Source: Pseudocercospora fijiensis CIRAD86
Lineage: Eukaryota > Ascomycota > Dothideomycetes > Mycosphaerellales > Mycosphaerellaceae
Direction of reading: 5' to 3'
Assembly (NCBI RefSeq): GCF_000340215.1
Contig: NW_006921533.1
Location: forward strand, 8,256,641 to 8,320,640
DNA: 64,000 nt
Both the position numbers and the translations under genes were made by a program. Below the pieces are notes generated by a model, which worked only from the letters and a program-made list of their open reading frames with translations, searched no databases and was not told the origin of the DNA. Below, in pieces: positions 24,043-35,682 of the stretch. Positions within the stretch are counted from its first letter, which is position 1. The number at the start of each line of letters is the position of its first letter.

Positions 24043-24399
24043 TTGTAGATGAAATAGTCAAGGCAATGTAACGGAGATTTCGCCGCGTGTAAAAGATCGC
24101 GTCCATCACGTCCGTCGCGCCCATCGCCAATGTCTTCGCTGCCACTGCCACTCCTCGTGACTTGTGAACCGGTAATAATGTTATACGTATTCCAGTCGAG
24201 CGTATCTGATGTGTTGTGGAAGGCGCGACAAGGCGTTATAGTAAGATCGGAGATATGCTTTACCACTACGCGGACTCTGCCTAGAAGTCAAGCGGGCGTG
24301 CCGCACAGCCGCAAATGACGCACACCTCCGAGGTTTCAACTAAGGCACTTTAGTATGCAGTTTCTCAACAACTATTAGAGATATAATGTTTATATTAAG
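24043..24399. other. 3' flank of the peroxidase gene and island edge
   Basis: Contains the 3' untranslated region and short chance frames only. Normal dinucleotide use persists to about 24340, then TpA-rich, CpA-poor sequence begins. No terminal inverted repeat of the adjoining pogo-type element could be established here. Confidence 0.45.
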
Positions 24400-24479
24400 A
24401 CAGTAGACACTTGTAATAATAGGCTTCAAAATAGTATACATATTATAGCTATAGCTTATATCGTTATCGCGTACTACGT

Positions 24480-25797
24480 ATAGGCTAAGATCTACCCTAA
24501 ATCTCGGCTTCTAGCTTCTATACCTTACTACTTTATAACACCTTAGCTAGAGGCTTAACTAGTACTTGTTTGCGACTCCTTAGCTTCTTAGCTAACTATT
24601 ATAGACTATCTTAGAGTTGTCGAGTCGCCTACTTAGTCTCTTTATTACGTTATTTATTAGTAGTATCTACTAGCTTCTAAGCTGCCTTCTCTATAGCTAT
24701 CTTCGAGCGTTCTTCTTTACGTAACTAAATAGCGACTTTCTTCTACTAAGCCCTCGTACGAGACTCTTCCTTCTTAAGCTATTTAGCGGCTTGTTAGTCT
24801 ACTTTGTCTTATTCTTTACGAGCTTATATAGCAAGAGCCTATCTAATCTTCTCTAGCAAGAAGAATACAGCGCCATTATTGTCATTTGCCCCTAGCTCTT
24901 CGAATAAGCCTTTGCTACGCTTGCGCTTCTTCTTCTTAAGATTAAGTACTATTTAAAAGCCCTTATTCTCGGCCTTTAGTAGAGCATTCTTAGTTATTAT
25001 AGCGAGAATAGTATTAGATAGCTTATTAACCTTCCTATACTAAAACTCGTCTAGTTCTCTAGCTACAACGTCTCTAAGTAGTTTTTTAAGCTTCTTCTAG
25101 TTACTAGCTAATAAGATTGAGTTATATAAGTTACTACTAGAAGGCCTTATTACTATCTCCTTCGGTTTAAAGATATCTAGTATCTCTAGTAGATTAAATA
25201 GATATAGGCCTATCTTCTTCTAGGCACTAAGAATATTCTTCTTAGTAAGAGCCTTTATCTAGGTAGGTTAGAACAAGCGTAGGAAGTTACGTTTAGTAAT
25301 ACTATACAACCCCTAGTAGTTATAAAGGAACTTGTCTAGTTCTTAGCTATAGTAAACGCTAAGTAGACTAAAGACTAATACATTAAGCGGCTAGAGCCTA
25401 TACGTTAAGTAAGGAGGGTAGATAGCTACTAAGATCTTATTCTTATTATACTAGTTAAGGAATAGCATATTAATATAGCTACTATAGCCGTCTACAAACA
25501 AGAGCCTATATCTTCTACGTGCCTTATCCTTTATATAGCGATAGAAGATCTGTTCTAGCTACGCTAATCTAAGGTTATTATCTATCTAACCCTTCTTAGA
25601 AGAAGCGAAGAAAGTAGTATATTCTAAAGCCTTAAAGTCCTATACCTAAGTATCCTAAATATTGCCTATCTTAGCTTAACAAATTAGGCTAGGTAGTAGC
25701 TATATTCTATTAGCGTAGATATAGCTAACTATTGTAAGCTACTCTCTATTACTATCCTATATATTACCTAGCAGTCTCTTGCTATCTAAAGCGGCTT
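24480..25797 (-). pseudogene. pogo/Fot-type DDE transposase, C-terminal part
   Basis: Minus-strand frame with TAG/TAA only, continuing the part at 58828-59349 across the A2 insertion. Visible family marks of the DDE_1 (pogo/Fot, Tc1-mariner) transposase are, in order: a DSNRE region; FFASSKKG then DNNLRLA; RRRYRLLFVDGYSSY (the second catalytic Asp is in FVDG) near 25480-25520; and YPPY...PLNVLVFSLL near 25395. It ends in a lysine/glutamate/arginine-rich coiled tail (KKKRKR near 24930) usual for these proteins. The enzyme would excise and insert its element at TA dinucleotides. RIP has destroyed it. It was the host for the A2 insertion. Confidence 0.75.
25793..25797. repeat. A2 target-site duplication, left
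   Basis: GGCTT directly before the A2 LTR, repeated at 58828-58832 directly after the other LTR. This proves that A2, with everything nested in it, is one insertion. Confidence 0.9.
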
Positions 25798-25911
25798 TGT
25801 TATAGTAGGGACGGTACGCTAGCTAAGCCCGGTATATACTTTCCGTAGAACCGTAGATACTTACCCTAATACTATACTATAGCTAACCTACTAATCGTCC
25901 CTCGTATAACA
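25798..25911 (+). repeat. A2 5' LTR
   Basis: 114 bp, starting TGTTATAGTAGGGACGG and ending CCTCGTATAACA, so the TG...CA ends are intact. It is followed by ATTAGTAGCTTCGC, the RIP form of a possible primer-binding site. Confidence 0.9.
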
Positions 25912-26358
25912 ATTAGTAGCTTCGCTTTAGTTAGATCTAGATCTGTTCGAACAGTACCCGAGTACTAGACGAACGGACACCTTAAAAAACTAAAAAGACG
26001 CGACCGCGAGGTCCCGTACTAGCGGCACCGACCTACCTACCTAACTATAACAACTACCTACGCTCGATACCGAGACGATTACGACAGTCCTCTAAATTCC
26101 GTATATTATCTTCTATATATATATAGCTACATACCGACAGCCCTCTAATCGACGGCGCCCTATAGCCCTTTAATCGCTAGACTAGGCGGCCCGCCTTCCT
26201 TATTTAGGTTTATTTACTCTATACTAGTACCTACCGAAGCGGGCACCGGTCGAGGCAAGAGCCTCTAAGCACTCTAATAGTTTCCCGACTTTAGTCTAGT
26301 TCCTTAACTCTATACCTATCCTATATTTTTATAAGATTACCGAGCCTACGCTTATTCT

Positions 26359-28686
26359 ATAAATACGCTAGCTTCCGTATGCCCCGATTTAGACGCCTAC
26401 TCGTTAAACATTACCTTTTGCTTTAAGGAGTTCTTAGCTAACGCCGGTTACGCTAAGTTAGTGCACTAGAAGCAAAGAGACCCGCTTATAGTAGTCGTTA
26501 CGAAAATTACTACGCATTATTAGCCCCTAGAAGAATATATACTACGAAAACTCTCGGACACTAGAGGCGGTACTACCCTCGGTTTCCCTTAGGATTAGGC
26601 AGTTAACCGCTCTTTAGTTACGGCAGTAGCGAAGACGCTACTTGCCCTCCGTAACGAACTTGCAGTTTTAGATACGATAGAACCTAACGACTTAGCGGCT
26701 CCTACTCCGGAACTAGCACTACCGTTACTAGATATAGTAGTGCCTACAAGTCTAAGTCCGGACGCTAGCTTATAGCTACGTCGCCGTCGGACTATTTTAG
26801 CAGCTAGCATACGACGAGTTACGTATATACGTTACAGGTCCTTACTAATTGTATTTCCCTTAGGCCTACGAGAACTTAGTGCCTTAGAGCTGTTAGTCCC
26901 GAGCAGTCCTAATTTGTCCTTACCGGTTTTAGTCGGCTCTAAGCAACACGGTCCTAAGCCCGAGTACTAGGATACAGAGTAGCAGAGTCCTAATTAGCAA
27001 GCTCCGGAGCAATAGAGCCCTAAGCCCGAGTAGTAGGAGCTCCCGGCCCTAAGCAGTCTAGAGTCCTCTTTACTAGCTCCTAAGCTTTAGTAATAAGGCA
27101 CTTAGTAGCGAGAACCCCGACGATAAGAGTAAGAGCTACTACTCCCTCCCGCATCTACTAAAGATATAGCCGACATGTCCTAAAATATAGACCTAGAATT
27201 CTAGCGTACGGACTTAGTATACGTAGAACCTAGTATTAAGCGGGACCTACCTCCTCGATAGTAGATATAGCGCCGCCGATCGGTTAACGCTTTTCTAGGC
27301 ACAGAAGCTAGGCGTCTAGTTACGGACCGCTAGCGAGTATATAACGCAGCCGTAGGACTATCCTCCTAAAACTAGCGTAACGGTAAGTAGCTAGCTTACG
27401 ACAATTCCTAGCCTTAACGCCTACGAGAGGGCACGCTACGCGAAGTCCTAGTACGCGAGAACTAGAACGCCGCTAGCGCTAACGCGGCCGCTAAAGACGC
27501 TAACGGCGAAATCCTAAACGCCGCTAACCTAGCCGTCCTACGTAATAAGATACGCTAGCTGTTTAGACAACTATTAAATTAACAAGTTATCTAAATATAG
27601 CAACTTAGGGATAAAATTAGGGACGAGATCGACTAGTTATACTAGAGCATCCCTTTAAGCTTAGTATAAGACAGGCTCGATACCGGGAGAGCTAAACGCC
27701 TCGCGCGTATAGGTTTAAATAAACAGGTCCCGTAGGAACAAGTGCTATTAGCCCTACTGCCTAACCTAGTTAAGGCCTAGCCGTATTAGTTACGCCGTAA
27801 CGTCTAACGTAACGCCGAGGCTAGACAGCGCCGCTATAGTTAAGGCGGTGCGGCTAGCGGAGGGCCTCTAAGCCTAAGCCTAGGTAATTCTAGTACCTAG
27901 GGCGGGAACTATAGCCCCCGAGGTTACAACTTTAACCCGTACTATATCGATAGCTTTTAATTTAGCCGCTTACCCTATTATAGCCTACAGCGTTCTTAGC
28001 GCTTAGAGAGGTTTAACCCGACAGACATCGGGTACTTCTACCCTAATGCCCTATACGCGGACTTAGATAGCTAGGATATCTATACGTACGGCAACAAGGT
28101 TACATTTACCTTAGTATACCTATTCTTAGACGCAGCTTGCGACTACGCGGCGGTTAGTTACGCCCGTATAGTACGTACTTAGCTTACGAAGTGCCTCCGT
28201 AGAGCCGTATAATAATAGTTTATTTACGAGCTTGTAAGCAATAATCGTAATACGATTCGCGGAGGAGAGGGCATCGAGCGCTAGTATAAAGCCCTAAGGG
28301 ACAAGTTTAGTAGATCTATTGTCGAGGCCTAGGACAAGCTATACGCTAAATCGTATATAGTATAGGACGTACGTAACCGTAGAGCACCCTAGTAGTTTAT
28401 TATAAACTGCATCCGCTACGTACGCGAGGTAGGTCTCGAGATAGACCCTAATAGGCCGTACGCTCTTCTCTACTAGGCATAGTTGCGATTCGAGCCCCGC
28501 CTATAAGACAAGCTCGACAAGCCTTTACTAAGTAATACGATTTATACTTTTACGCAAGCCGTAAAAGACAAGTATAAAGTATAGTGCTGTAGGTATATAC
28601 AGTCCGATAGCTACGGTATAGTACGAGGCCGTAATAGGTATAATAGTAAGTTATAATACCGAAACGCTCGTAATAGCGACCGGTAC
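26359..28686 (+). pseudogene. A2 gag-pol, part 1 (Gag)
   Basis: The frame starts at ATA (former ATG) 26359-26361; A1 has the same start. The first 400 codons are low in known features and rich in proline, serine and glutamate. From about 27600 a typical fungal Gypsy Gag core follows: FNPTDIGYFYPNA at about 28020 and, after it, YTYGNKVTFT, then a helical region to about 28560. The frame is then cut by E3 after codon TAC at 28684-28686 and resumes at 35683. All breaks are TAG/TAA. Gag would assemble the virus-like particle in the cytoplasm. Confidence 0.7.
28682..28686. repeat. E3 target-site duplication, left
   Basis: GGTAC before the E3 LTR, repeated at 35678-35682 after the second LTR. The A1 counterpart carries a single CGGTACGCC at this place, which confirms the pre-insertion sequence. 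Confidence 0.9.
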
Positions 28687-28995
28687 TATAAGAACCTAAG
28701 TAAGTAAAGTCTCCTATTGTGCCTTAGTAAGCCTACGTAACAATTATGTGATATTATTACGTATACTGCGGTGCTGTCTCGCTAGCGTAAAGCCTACTTA
28801 GTATATATGTGGAAAAGCTCGGTCGCTTATACGGATATACTCGGTTACTAGCTCGGTATATATGCTATCCGTACGTAGCCTAGTTAATAGTAAACACTCT
28901 GCCCTATTCTAAGAAAGGTACGGTTTAGTTCTACTTCCTACTACGGCGATTAGTAGAGGGTGTTCTATGCGTTGCTATATGCCTATTTCCTTATA
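28687..28995 (+). repeat. E3 5' LTR
   Basis: 309 bp, from TATAAGAACCTAAG to TTCCTTATA, which is TG...CA after RIP. Identical in length to 35369-35677, with differences of the CpA/TpA kind. Confidence 0.9.
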
Positions 28996-29041
28996 GTTCT
29001 AAACCGTCTACCCTTCGTAGCGGCCTATAGAACCCCGAAAG

Positions 29042-30469
29042 ATGAACGTAAGCGGTCCGAATACGCCGAGCGCGGGAAACGCGTAGAATAATACCCTAGG
29101 AGCGCCGATAGTATTAGAAAATAACGCAGCGATATAATAAGACGAAGCCGAATATTAGGCGCGCCGAGAAGCGACCCGCCTATAGCTCGAACGATTTCTA
29201 GCTAAGCAAGAAGTACTTAGGCTAGAAGTACAGGCTTAAGAAGCTAAGCGAGAGAATGCGCGCCTTCGTACCCTTAGGGACGTAGGCGATGCGCTAGCTC
29301 CGAGTAGCGGCACTACCGGCGAGGGTCCTACGAGGACCCTATCCCTAGATAAGGACGAGGACGAGGAAGAATTAGCTAACAAGTCGATTTAGAGGCCTAA
29401 ATCTTAGAGAGCTAAATCTATCTCGTATCGACTACCTCTTTCCGGAAGTGCGCTAAGCGTAGCTACTATACCTAGTATAAGCTACGTAGTCGCTAGTCTT
29501 ACGGCTATTAAGCCTCGCCTAAAGGAACCTAAGCCCTTTAAAGGCGATACAATTAAGGAGTCGAGGCGATTCCTTAGAGAACTTTCTATTACCTTTGTAC
29601 TATCCGGAGCTACCTATTATACGGACGAAAGTAAGGTGCTTTATAGTATTATATACCTCGTAGGCGATACGTAGGAGCGATAGTATAATAAAAACAGCCT
29701 TAAGGACCTGCAAAATTATACCTACTAGAACTTTAAAACCTTCTATCGGGACTGCGTCGGGGACCCTATAAACCGTATACTAGACGTAACCCTCGAGTAT
29801 AAGGCGGCCCGTTAGCGTAAGGGACAGTTAGTCTAAAGCTTTGCCCTTAAGCTCGTAGTGCTCGAAGATTAACTTAGCGACTATAGCGAGGAGTATAGGA
29901 TCCGCTATCTCCTCGTTAAACTCTAGCCGGCGATTCGCAGCGCGATTATTAAATACTATATAGTACTAACGACGCGTTACGAACTCGTAGAGCTTACGAC
30001 GCGTATCGAGACCCCTAATAAGCCGTCTAGCAAACGTAAGGATCGTAACTACGATAAAACCGGAGGCAGTAAAGGTAAGAAGCGTCGATCTAATAGTTAG
30101 GCCCGTAAGTAGTAGTCAAATCGCGACCGTAGCGTAGGCGGAAAGCATACGAAGGGCGATAACTCGTAAGGCAGGTATAATATTAGTAAAGTCGAATGTT
30201 ATAGCTATCGCTAGAAAGGATATTACAAGAACGCGTACCTAAACCGCTATCTCTAGAAAGACGACAACCCTACGGTACGTAAGGTAGCCGCTAACGCTAA
30301 AGAGAAGAAGAACGACTCGAAGGCTAAGGGAAAAGATAAGGCACCTCCTAAGAGCTAGGAATAGGTACGGAATCTTAACTAAGTAGCTTAGTAGTAGTAG
30401 TACCTACGGGACGCGTACGCGGAGCAATCGTTACGTAAGAAGGGGAAGTATCCGTCGAATGCTTATTAG
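29042..30469 (+). pseudogene. E3 Gag relic
   Basis: ATG at 29042 opens a frame of about 475 codons to TAG at 30467-30469, interrupted by RIP stops. Order: charged N terminus with a coiled-coil (about 29160-29280), an acidic stretch (KDEDEEEEL-like, about 29360), then the capsid core beginning PKPFKGDTIKESRRFL at about 29531, and a basic region before one zinc knuckle at 30197-30238. Only the first cysteine of the CX2CX4HX4C knuckle survives; the other three ligands now read as Tyr (TAT/TAC), as expected from TGT/TGC and CAT/CAC under RIP. Confidence 0.8.
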
Positions 30470-33400
30470 ATAATGCTACTAATATTAATATAGTATCTTA
30501 AGAATTCGTTCTACGACACTAGCCTTAGCGGATTGTTAATGCCGTACTACCTAGTGCCGATAGTTTCTAGGGCGACCGAGGATACTACTATAGAGCGCAT
30601 TATCTACGCTTATAGATCGCCGACTCTATAGGCTAAGAACGCATTACTACCGGAGTGTTCTACGCTTTCGAGATGCCCCTCCCTAACATTATTCTTAGTA
30701 GGCCTTAGAGGCGCGATTAAAAGGTAATCGTCGATAGCTCGATAGATGCCTAGACCTATAGGAACGAAGCCGTAGCGCGTTCGATACGCGTACGGGAACT
30801 ATAGGAATTCTAGAAGGATATACGTAACGCTCTATATATATACGCGATTAGCGTTCGCTAGCTCCGCGATATCGCTAAGGGTTCCTCCTTACTAGAAGAA
30901 TTTAAAGACTTCGAAGACGTCTTTACTATAACGCCCGAAGCGCGATATAAGCTCCTCGAAGACGCAGAGTATACGATCGACCTAATCCTCGGAATAAAGC
31001 CGCTATATAAACCTCTCTACTATTCTTTAGAGAGAGAGCTTAGCGACCTTCGTAATTACCTAAGCTTAGCCTTAGAGAATAATTAGATCTAGCTTAGTAT
31101 AAGCGAGGCGGGTACGCCGATCCTGTTCGTACTAAAGAAGGATAGTAGTCTAAGACTCTACGTCGATTATAGGGGGCTAAACGAGATTACTATTAAAAAT
31201 CGTTACCCCCTGCCTCTTATTAGCGAAACGCTTAATAGGCTTAAGGACGCCGAATAGTATACGTCCTTAGACCTTTAGGATATATATTACCGTATCTATA
31301 TTAAGCGAGGCGACGAGTAGAAGACTACGTTCCGTACGCGGTACGGGCACTTCGAGTATAAGGTAATACCTTTTAGGCTTACTAATGCTCCTACTACGTT
31401 CTAAGGATACATTAACAGGGCGTTAGCTAGCCTTGTTAATATTTGCTATATCGTCTACCTTAACGATATTCTTATCTATAGTAAAACGCGAGAGGACTAT
31501 ATACGAGACGTACGCGCTATCCTTACGCGGCTCCGGAAGTTCGCCTTATATACGAACAGAAAGAAATATTCCTTCTAGAAGAAAGAAGTCGAATTCCTCG
31601 GGTTTATCGTTAGTACCGAAGGCGTATCGATAGATTAGCGTAGGGTAAACGCTATTACTAAGTAGCCTCGCCTATTAACGCTAAAGGAGGTTTAATCCTT
31701 CCTTAGATTCTATAACTTCTATCGGAGGTTTATTCTAAATTACTCCTAAATCGTTATACCGCTAACCGCCCTATCGAAAGATGCCGTAAATAGCCGGAAG
31801 CTAGGGCAGGTCCCGTAGGGCGAAAGCAAGGAGCAAGCGTTCCGCTAGCTAAAGGCTGCCTTTAGCTCGGCCTCGATATTACGATACTATAATCCTACGA
31901 AGCCCCTACATATCGAAACTAATACCTCTACGTTTACCTTAGTAGGAATTATGTTATAATAGAGCGAAGATAGGAATTAGTACCCTATTGCCTTCTAGTT
32001 ACGAAAAATAGTCCTAGCCGAGACAAATTATAAGACCTATAACTAGGAGCTCCTAGCGGTTATCGAGTCCTTTAAGCATTAGCGCCCGTACCTCGACGGC
32101 GCCTAGTATACGACCCGCGTAGTTGTCGACTACGCTAATCTTAAGGGCTTTATAAAGATAAAGTAGCTTATTAGAAGGCAGGTAAGATAGGTAACCTTCC
32201 TTATACCTTTCGACTTTACTATTAAATATCGGGCTAGTAAACGAAATCTAGCCGATGCGCCTTTACGACGTAGCGACTACGAGAGCGAGTCGTAGGCGGT
32301 AAACAACCTTCTTCCTATATTATAGTCGAAACTAGCTCTATAGTTAAATCTGCCCGATAATATCGAGCCGATCGCGAATCGTATCTCGATTATATACATA
32401 GGGATACGAGACGCTACTATAACGCTAGCGGAGCGTAAGGCTTTTATTAGTAGTCCCGTAAGAGTAGCGGCTACTATCGTTAGTAACGACGGACCCTACT
32501 ACGCGACGCCTAATATTATCCTTAGCTTCGTACGTACCTTATAATAGTTAGAGCAAGCGAGAGGAGGAGGCTTAGACGAGACAAGGTTACCGTCGGGTAG
32601 CCTAGCCTCTTCGAGTAGCTCTAACCTCCCGCCTAGCTATTCTCGTCGTAGTAACCTTATTTACTACGGCGATACGCTATATATCCCTAAGGACTACGCA
32701 TTGTATACGCAACTAATACGTATATACTACGACGACCCTTTAGCTAGACACTTTAGTATAGCTAAGACTATAGACCTAATACGCCGAAAGTACTTCTAGC
32801 CGAAGATAGCTAAGGATATTACGGCCTATATCCGCACCTATAGAATTTGTTAACAGTCGAAAGCGAAGCGCTATCGCCTATATAGCGAGCTCGCTACGCT
32901 ACCTATACTAACCCGACTATAGCAAGAATTAACGATAGACTTTATTACCGATCTCCCGCCGAGCAAGCTCGGCACCTACGTATATACTACGATCCTCGTA
33001 ATAGTCGACCGCTATACGAAGATAAGCCTCTTTATCCTAACGACGAAGAAGTGTATAGTAGTAGAACTCGCGGATATCCTTTAAAGGGAGGTAATTAGGC
33101 GTTTTAGAGTACTATTAGGCATTGTTAGCGATCGTAGATCGCTTTTTACTAGCTAGTTTTAGAGCGACTTCTGCTTCGAAGCGTATATAAAGCGCAGGCT
33201 TAGCATAGCCTTCTATCCTTAGACTAATAGGCAAACCGAACGCGCGAACTAGACCTTCGAGCAATACCTACGATACTATTACTCTAAGAACTAGGATAAT
33301 TAGGCTAAATTGTTACCTTAGGCGGAGTTTGCCTATAATAACAGCGTTTATCCTACGTTACGTATAAGCCCCTTTAAGATGCTCTACGGCTTTAACCCTA

Positions 33401-34002
33401 ATTTAATGCCGAGCGTAAATAAGCTACTAGCTCGGAACGAGCTAACTAAGGGAAGGGCACTAGTAGCTATCGACGCTACGGAGCGACTATAGAAAGTATA
33501 TAAGACGCTTGCGGAACGCTAGCAGAAAGCAGCAGAATACTAGGCTAAGTAATACAATATATACTATACTGCTAAGATATATAGTATAGGCGACTTAGTC
33601 TTGCTATCGATAAAGAATATTAGCTTAGATGTCCTAAAGAAGAAACTTAGCCCGAAGTATATAGGGCCTTTCCGTATTATTAATATAGTCGGAGCGTAGG
33701 CGTACCGCCTAGTACTACTATTAAGTACGAAGATCTATAATGTTTTCTATGTTTCCCTCCTCGAGCCTTAGTATAGGCGCGATAGCGAGGAGTATAAGAT
33801 AAGTATGCCTATCGCTAAAGGTAACGAGTAGCAGGTAGAAACAATTATAGCAAAGAAGATAAAGAAGCGGAAGGCGTACTACCTTATTAAGTAGCGAGGT
33901 TAGCCTAAAGAATACAATACTTAGGAGCTAGCTATTTATATTAAAGATTCTATAGCGTTAGACGAGTTCGAAGCTTAAGCGAAGCGTAAGCGTAGGCAGT
34001 AA
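30470..34002 (+). pseudogene. E3 Pol relic (PR-RT-RH-IN-chromodomain)
   Basis: This frame differs from gag and ends with TAA at 34000-34002. Protease lies at about 30470-30800. RT extends from about 31000, with [19 protein letters not shown] and PLPLI blocks, and the active-site box at 31456-31467 reads YLND instead of YLDD. RNase H follows at about 31850-32250 and the integrase core at about 32650-33500 (TIDFITDLP, then FYP.TN.QTERAN). A chromodomain at about 33850-33975 includes YYLIK.RG.PKEYNT. Pol would copy and integrate the element; the chromodomain directs integration to modified histones. Entry into pol would need a frameshift relative to gag. Confidence 0.85.
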
Positions 34003-34131
34003 TTAAAACAAAAGAAAATGAAACTTAAAAAAATAGTAGATACGTGCTCGTTTCGCTACTAAAAAAGGCCTATCGGCCTAGTATATATAAAGGTAGCGCC
34101 GCGTAGGCGCGGCAACGGCGGGCCGCCTACT

Positions 34132-34930
34132 CTACTTATTCTTAGACTCCTCCTCTTCGTCCTCCTCTTTAATACCTATAGCGGCATCGATAGTAGCGAC
34201 GGCGTTAGCGCCGACGCGCTAAGCGAGGTTCTAGTACAGTTAGTATACGAAGCGTAGATAAGACGAGGCTATAGGAAAAAACTATACCTAACGACCGATC
34301 TCTACTAAGCCGGCTAAGTTAGTACCGATATTCTCGAGGGCACTAAGCAAGTTAATATCCGTAAGGGACCCGCTAGCGGCCCCCTTACGGGCTAGAGCTT
34401 TGCCGCCTAGGGTTACCTTATTCTTGTTAATATAGAAGGCGTCGAGCGTAGATAGGATAACTAATAAGAAGGTTAGTATACGAAGCGCAAGCGGAGCGTA
34501 TAAGAAACCTACATATAACGACGGCGTCTAGGTTAGCCTAGAGTGCCTCTAAGGCCTCGTTAGACTCCTCGACGGAGTCGTAGCTATCTAGATCGTAAAG
34601 GTCGCGCGTAGCGCATACGGCGCGGATATAGGCTAGTAGCGACACTAGCGCGCGTACCGTAATAGGAGTGTAGGTATAATAGCTGCTATAGCAGCGATTA
34701 TAGTTACGCTTAGTAGTAGGGTCTATATTACCGCCTACGTAGAGCTTAGACAGGTTATCTAAGGCGAGTTAGTTGCGAAGCGCGTATATATAGCAAGGGT
34801 CGAGAAAACGTACTATTAGCCGTTATATACCTAAAGTAACGAGTATAGCCCTCTAGGACTTTTAGTAGGCGCTAGGTAGGCGTAGTAGGTATCGAGGGCG
34901 GAGCGCCTACGGCGCGCTTGCCTAAGGTAC
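34132..34930 (-). pseudogene. E3 antisense accessory gene with two introns, unknown product
   Basis: On the minus strand a frame enters near 34930 and is followed through three exons: about 34930-34513, 34460-34288 and 34230-34132, with TAG stop at 34134-34132. Two introns are proposed: 34512-34461 (GTAGGT...CTAAC...TAG, 52 bp) and 34287-34231 (GTATAG...CTAAC...TAG, 57 bp). Removing them joins clean coding sequence in phase. The product would be about 260 residues: a helical N-terminal half, a KVTLGGKALARKGAASGSL stretch in the middle exon, and a very acidic tail. Breaks are TAG/TAA of RIP type. I recognise no family. The start is unknown, and another upstream exon is possible. It runs toward pol, tail to tail. 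Confidence 0.55.
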
Positions 34931-35368
34931 GCGAAGGAGTAGCTATACTAGTAATGTTTTTTTTAATAGATATTTAAGAAAGAAAAATCTTTAAGTAATA
35001 CTAGGAGGGCGCAAGGGAGGAATAGGTAGAGGGTAGGCGGGTAGTATTTAGAGCGCTTAGAAAAAGAAGAAGTTTTCAAGCGGGCTTCGAATACTTTAAA
35101 TACTCGCCTCGCTTTCGGATAGCTTGCGTTCTCGCGTAGCTACCGCGTTCTTAGAAATTTAGGCAACCTCTAGTTAGTGCTAGAAGTAGCCGCGCTTTAA
35201 ATCTATAAACAAACAAGCAACTACGAGGCAAATTATAACGTGCCTAGCAACTATAGCCTAGCGATAGGTACGTATAAGACGCGCAAGTATAGCGCAGAGT
35301 ATAAGAAATAGTATAATTTACTATATTGCCCTATAGCTAGGATAGCTATATTAGGGGAAGGAGATAAT
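34931..35368. other. E3 region before the 3' LTR
   Basis: A T8 run at about 34957 (which would be an A-run upstream of the antisense gene) is followed by purine-rich stretches (GGAGGGCGCAAGGGAGG at about 35005) and GGGGAAGGAGATAATTA just before the LTR at 35369, a likely polypurine tract. No frame was recognised. Confidence 0.5.
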
Positions 35369-35677
35369 TATAAGAACCTAAGCAAGTAAAGTCTCCTATT
35401 ATGCCTTAGCAAGCCTATATAACAATTATATAATGTTATTACATATACTACGGTGCTATCTCGCTAGCGTAAAGCCTGCTTAGCGTATACGCGGAAAAGC
35501 TCGGTCGCTCGTACGGATATACTCGGTTACTAGCTCGGTATATATACTATCTGTGCGTAGCCTAGTTAATAGTAAATACTCTGCCCTGTTCTAAGAAAGG
35601 CACGGTTTAGTTCTACTTCCTACTACAGCGATTAGTAGAGGGTGTTCTATACGTTGCTATATACCTATTTCCTTATA
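35369..35677 (+). repeat. E3 3' LTR
   Basis: 309-bp copy of 28687-28995, followed by the duplication GGTAC at 35678-35682. Confidence 0.9.
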
Positions 35678-35682
35678 GGTAC

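Larger units (their letters stand above)
28687..35677 (+). mobile_element. E3: 7.0-kb Ty3/Gypsy chromovirus nested in A2 gag
   Basis: 6,991 bp with 309-bp LTRs at both ends and the 5-bp duplication GGTAC. Internal order: gag (29042-30469), pol in a different frame (about 30470-34002) with protease, RT, RNase H, integrase and chromodomain, then a 1.3-kb 3' region that carries an antisense spliced gene (about 34930-34132). It is RIP-mutated throughout. It inserted into A2 after A2 had inserted into the pogo-type element. Confidence 0.9.

Noticed and set aside
20916..24077. Shared AATGTAACGGAGA at 20916-20928 and 24065-24077 as a duplication flanking the peroxidase island
   Set aside because: Only 13 bp, no further similarity on either side; likely chance.
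31433..31633. 66-codon frame in E3
   Set aside because: It is in the wrong phase over the reverse transcriptase active-site region.
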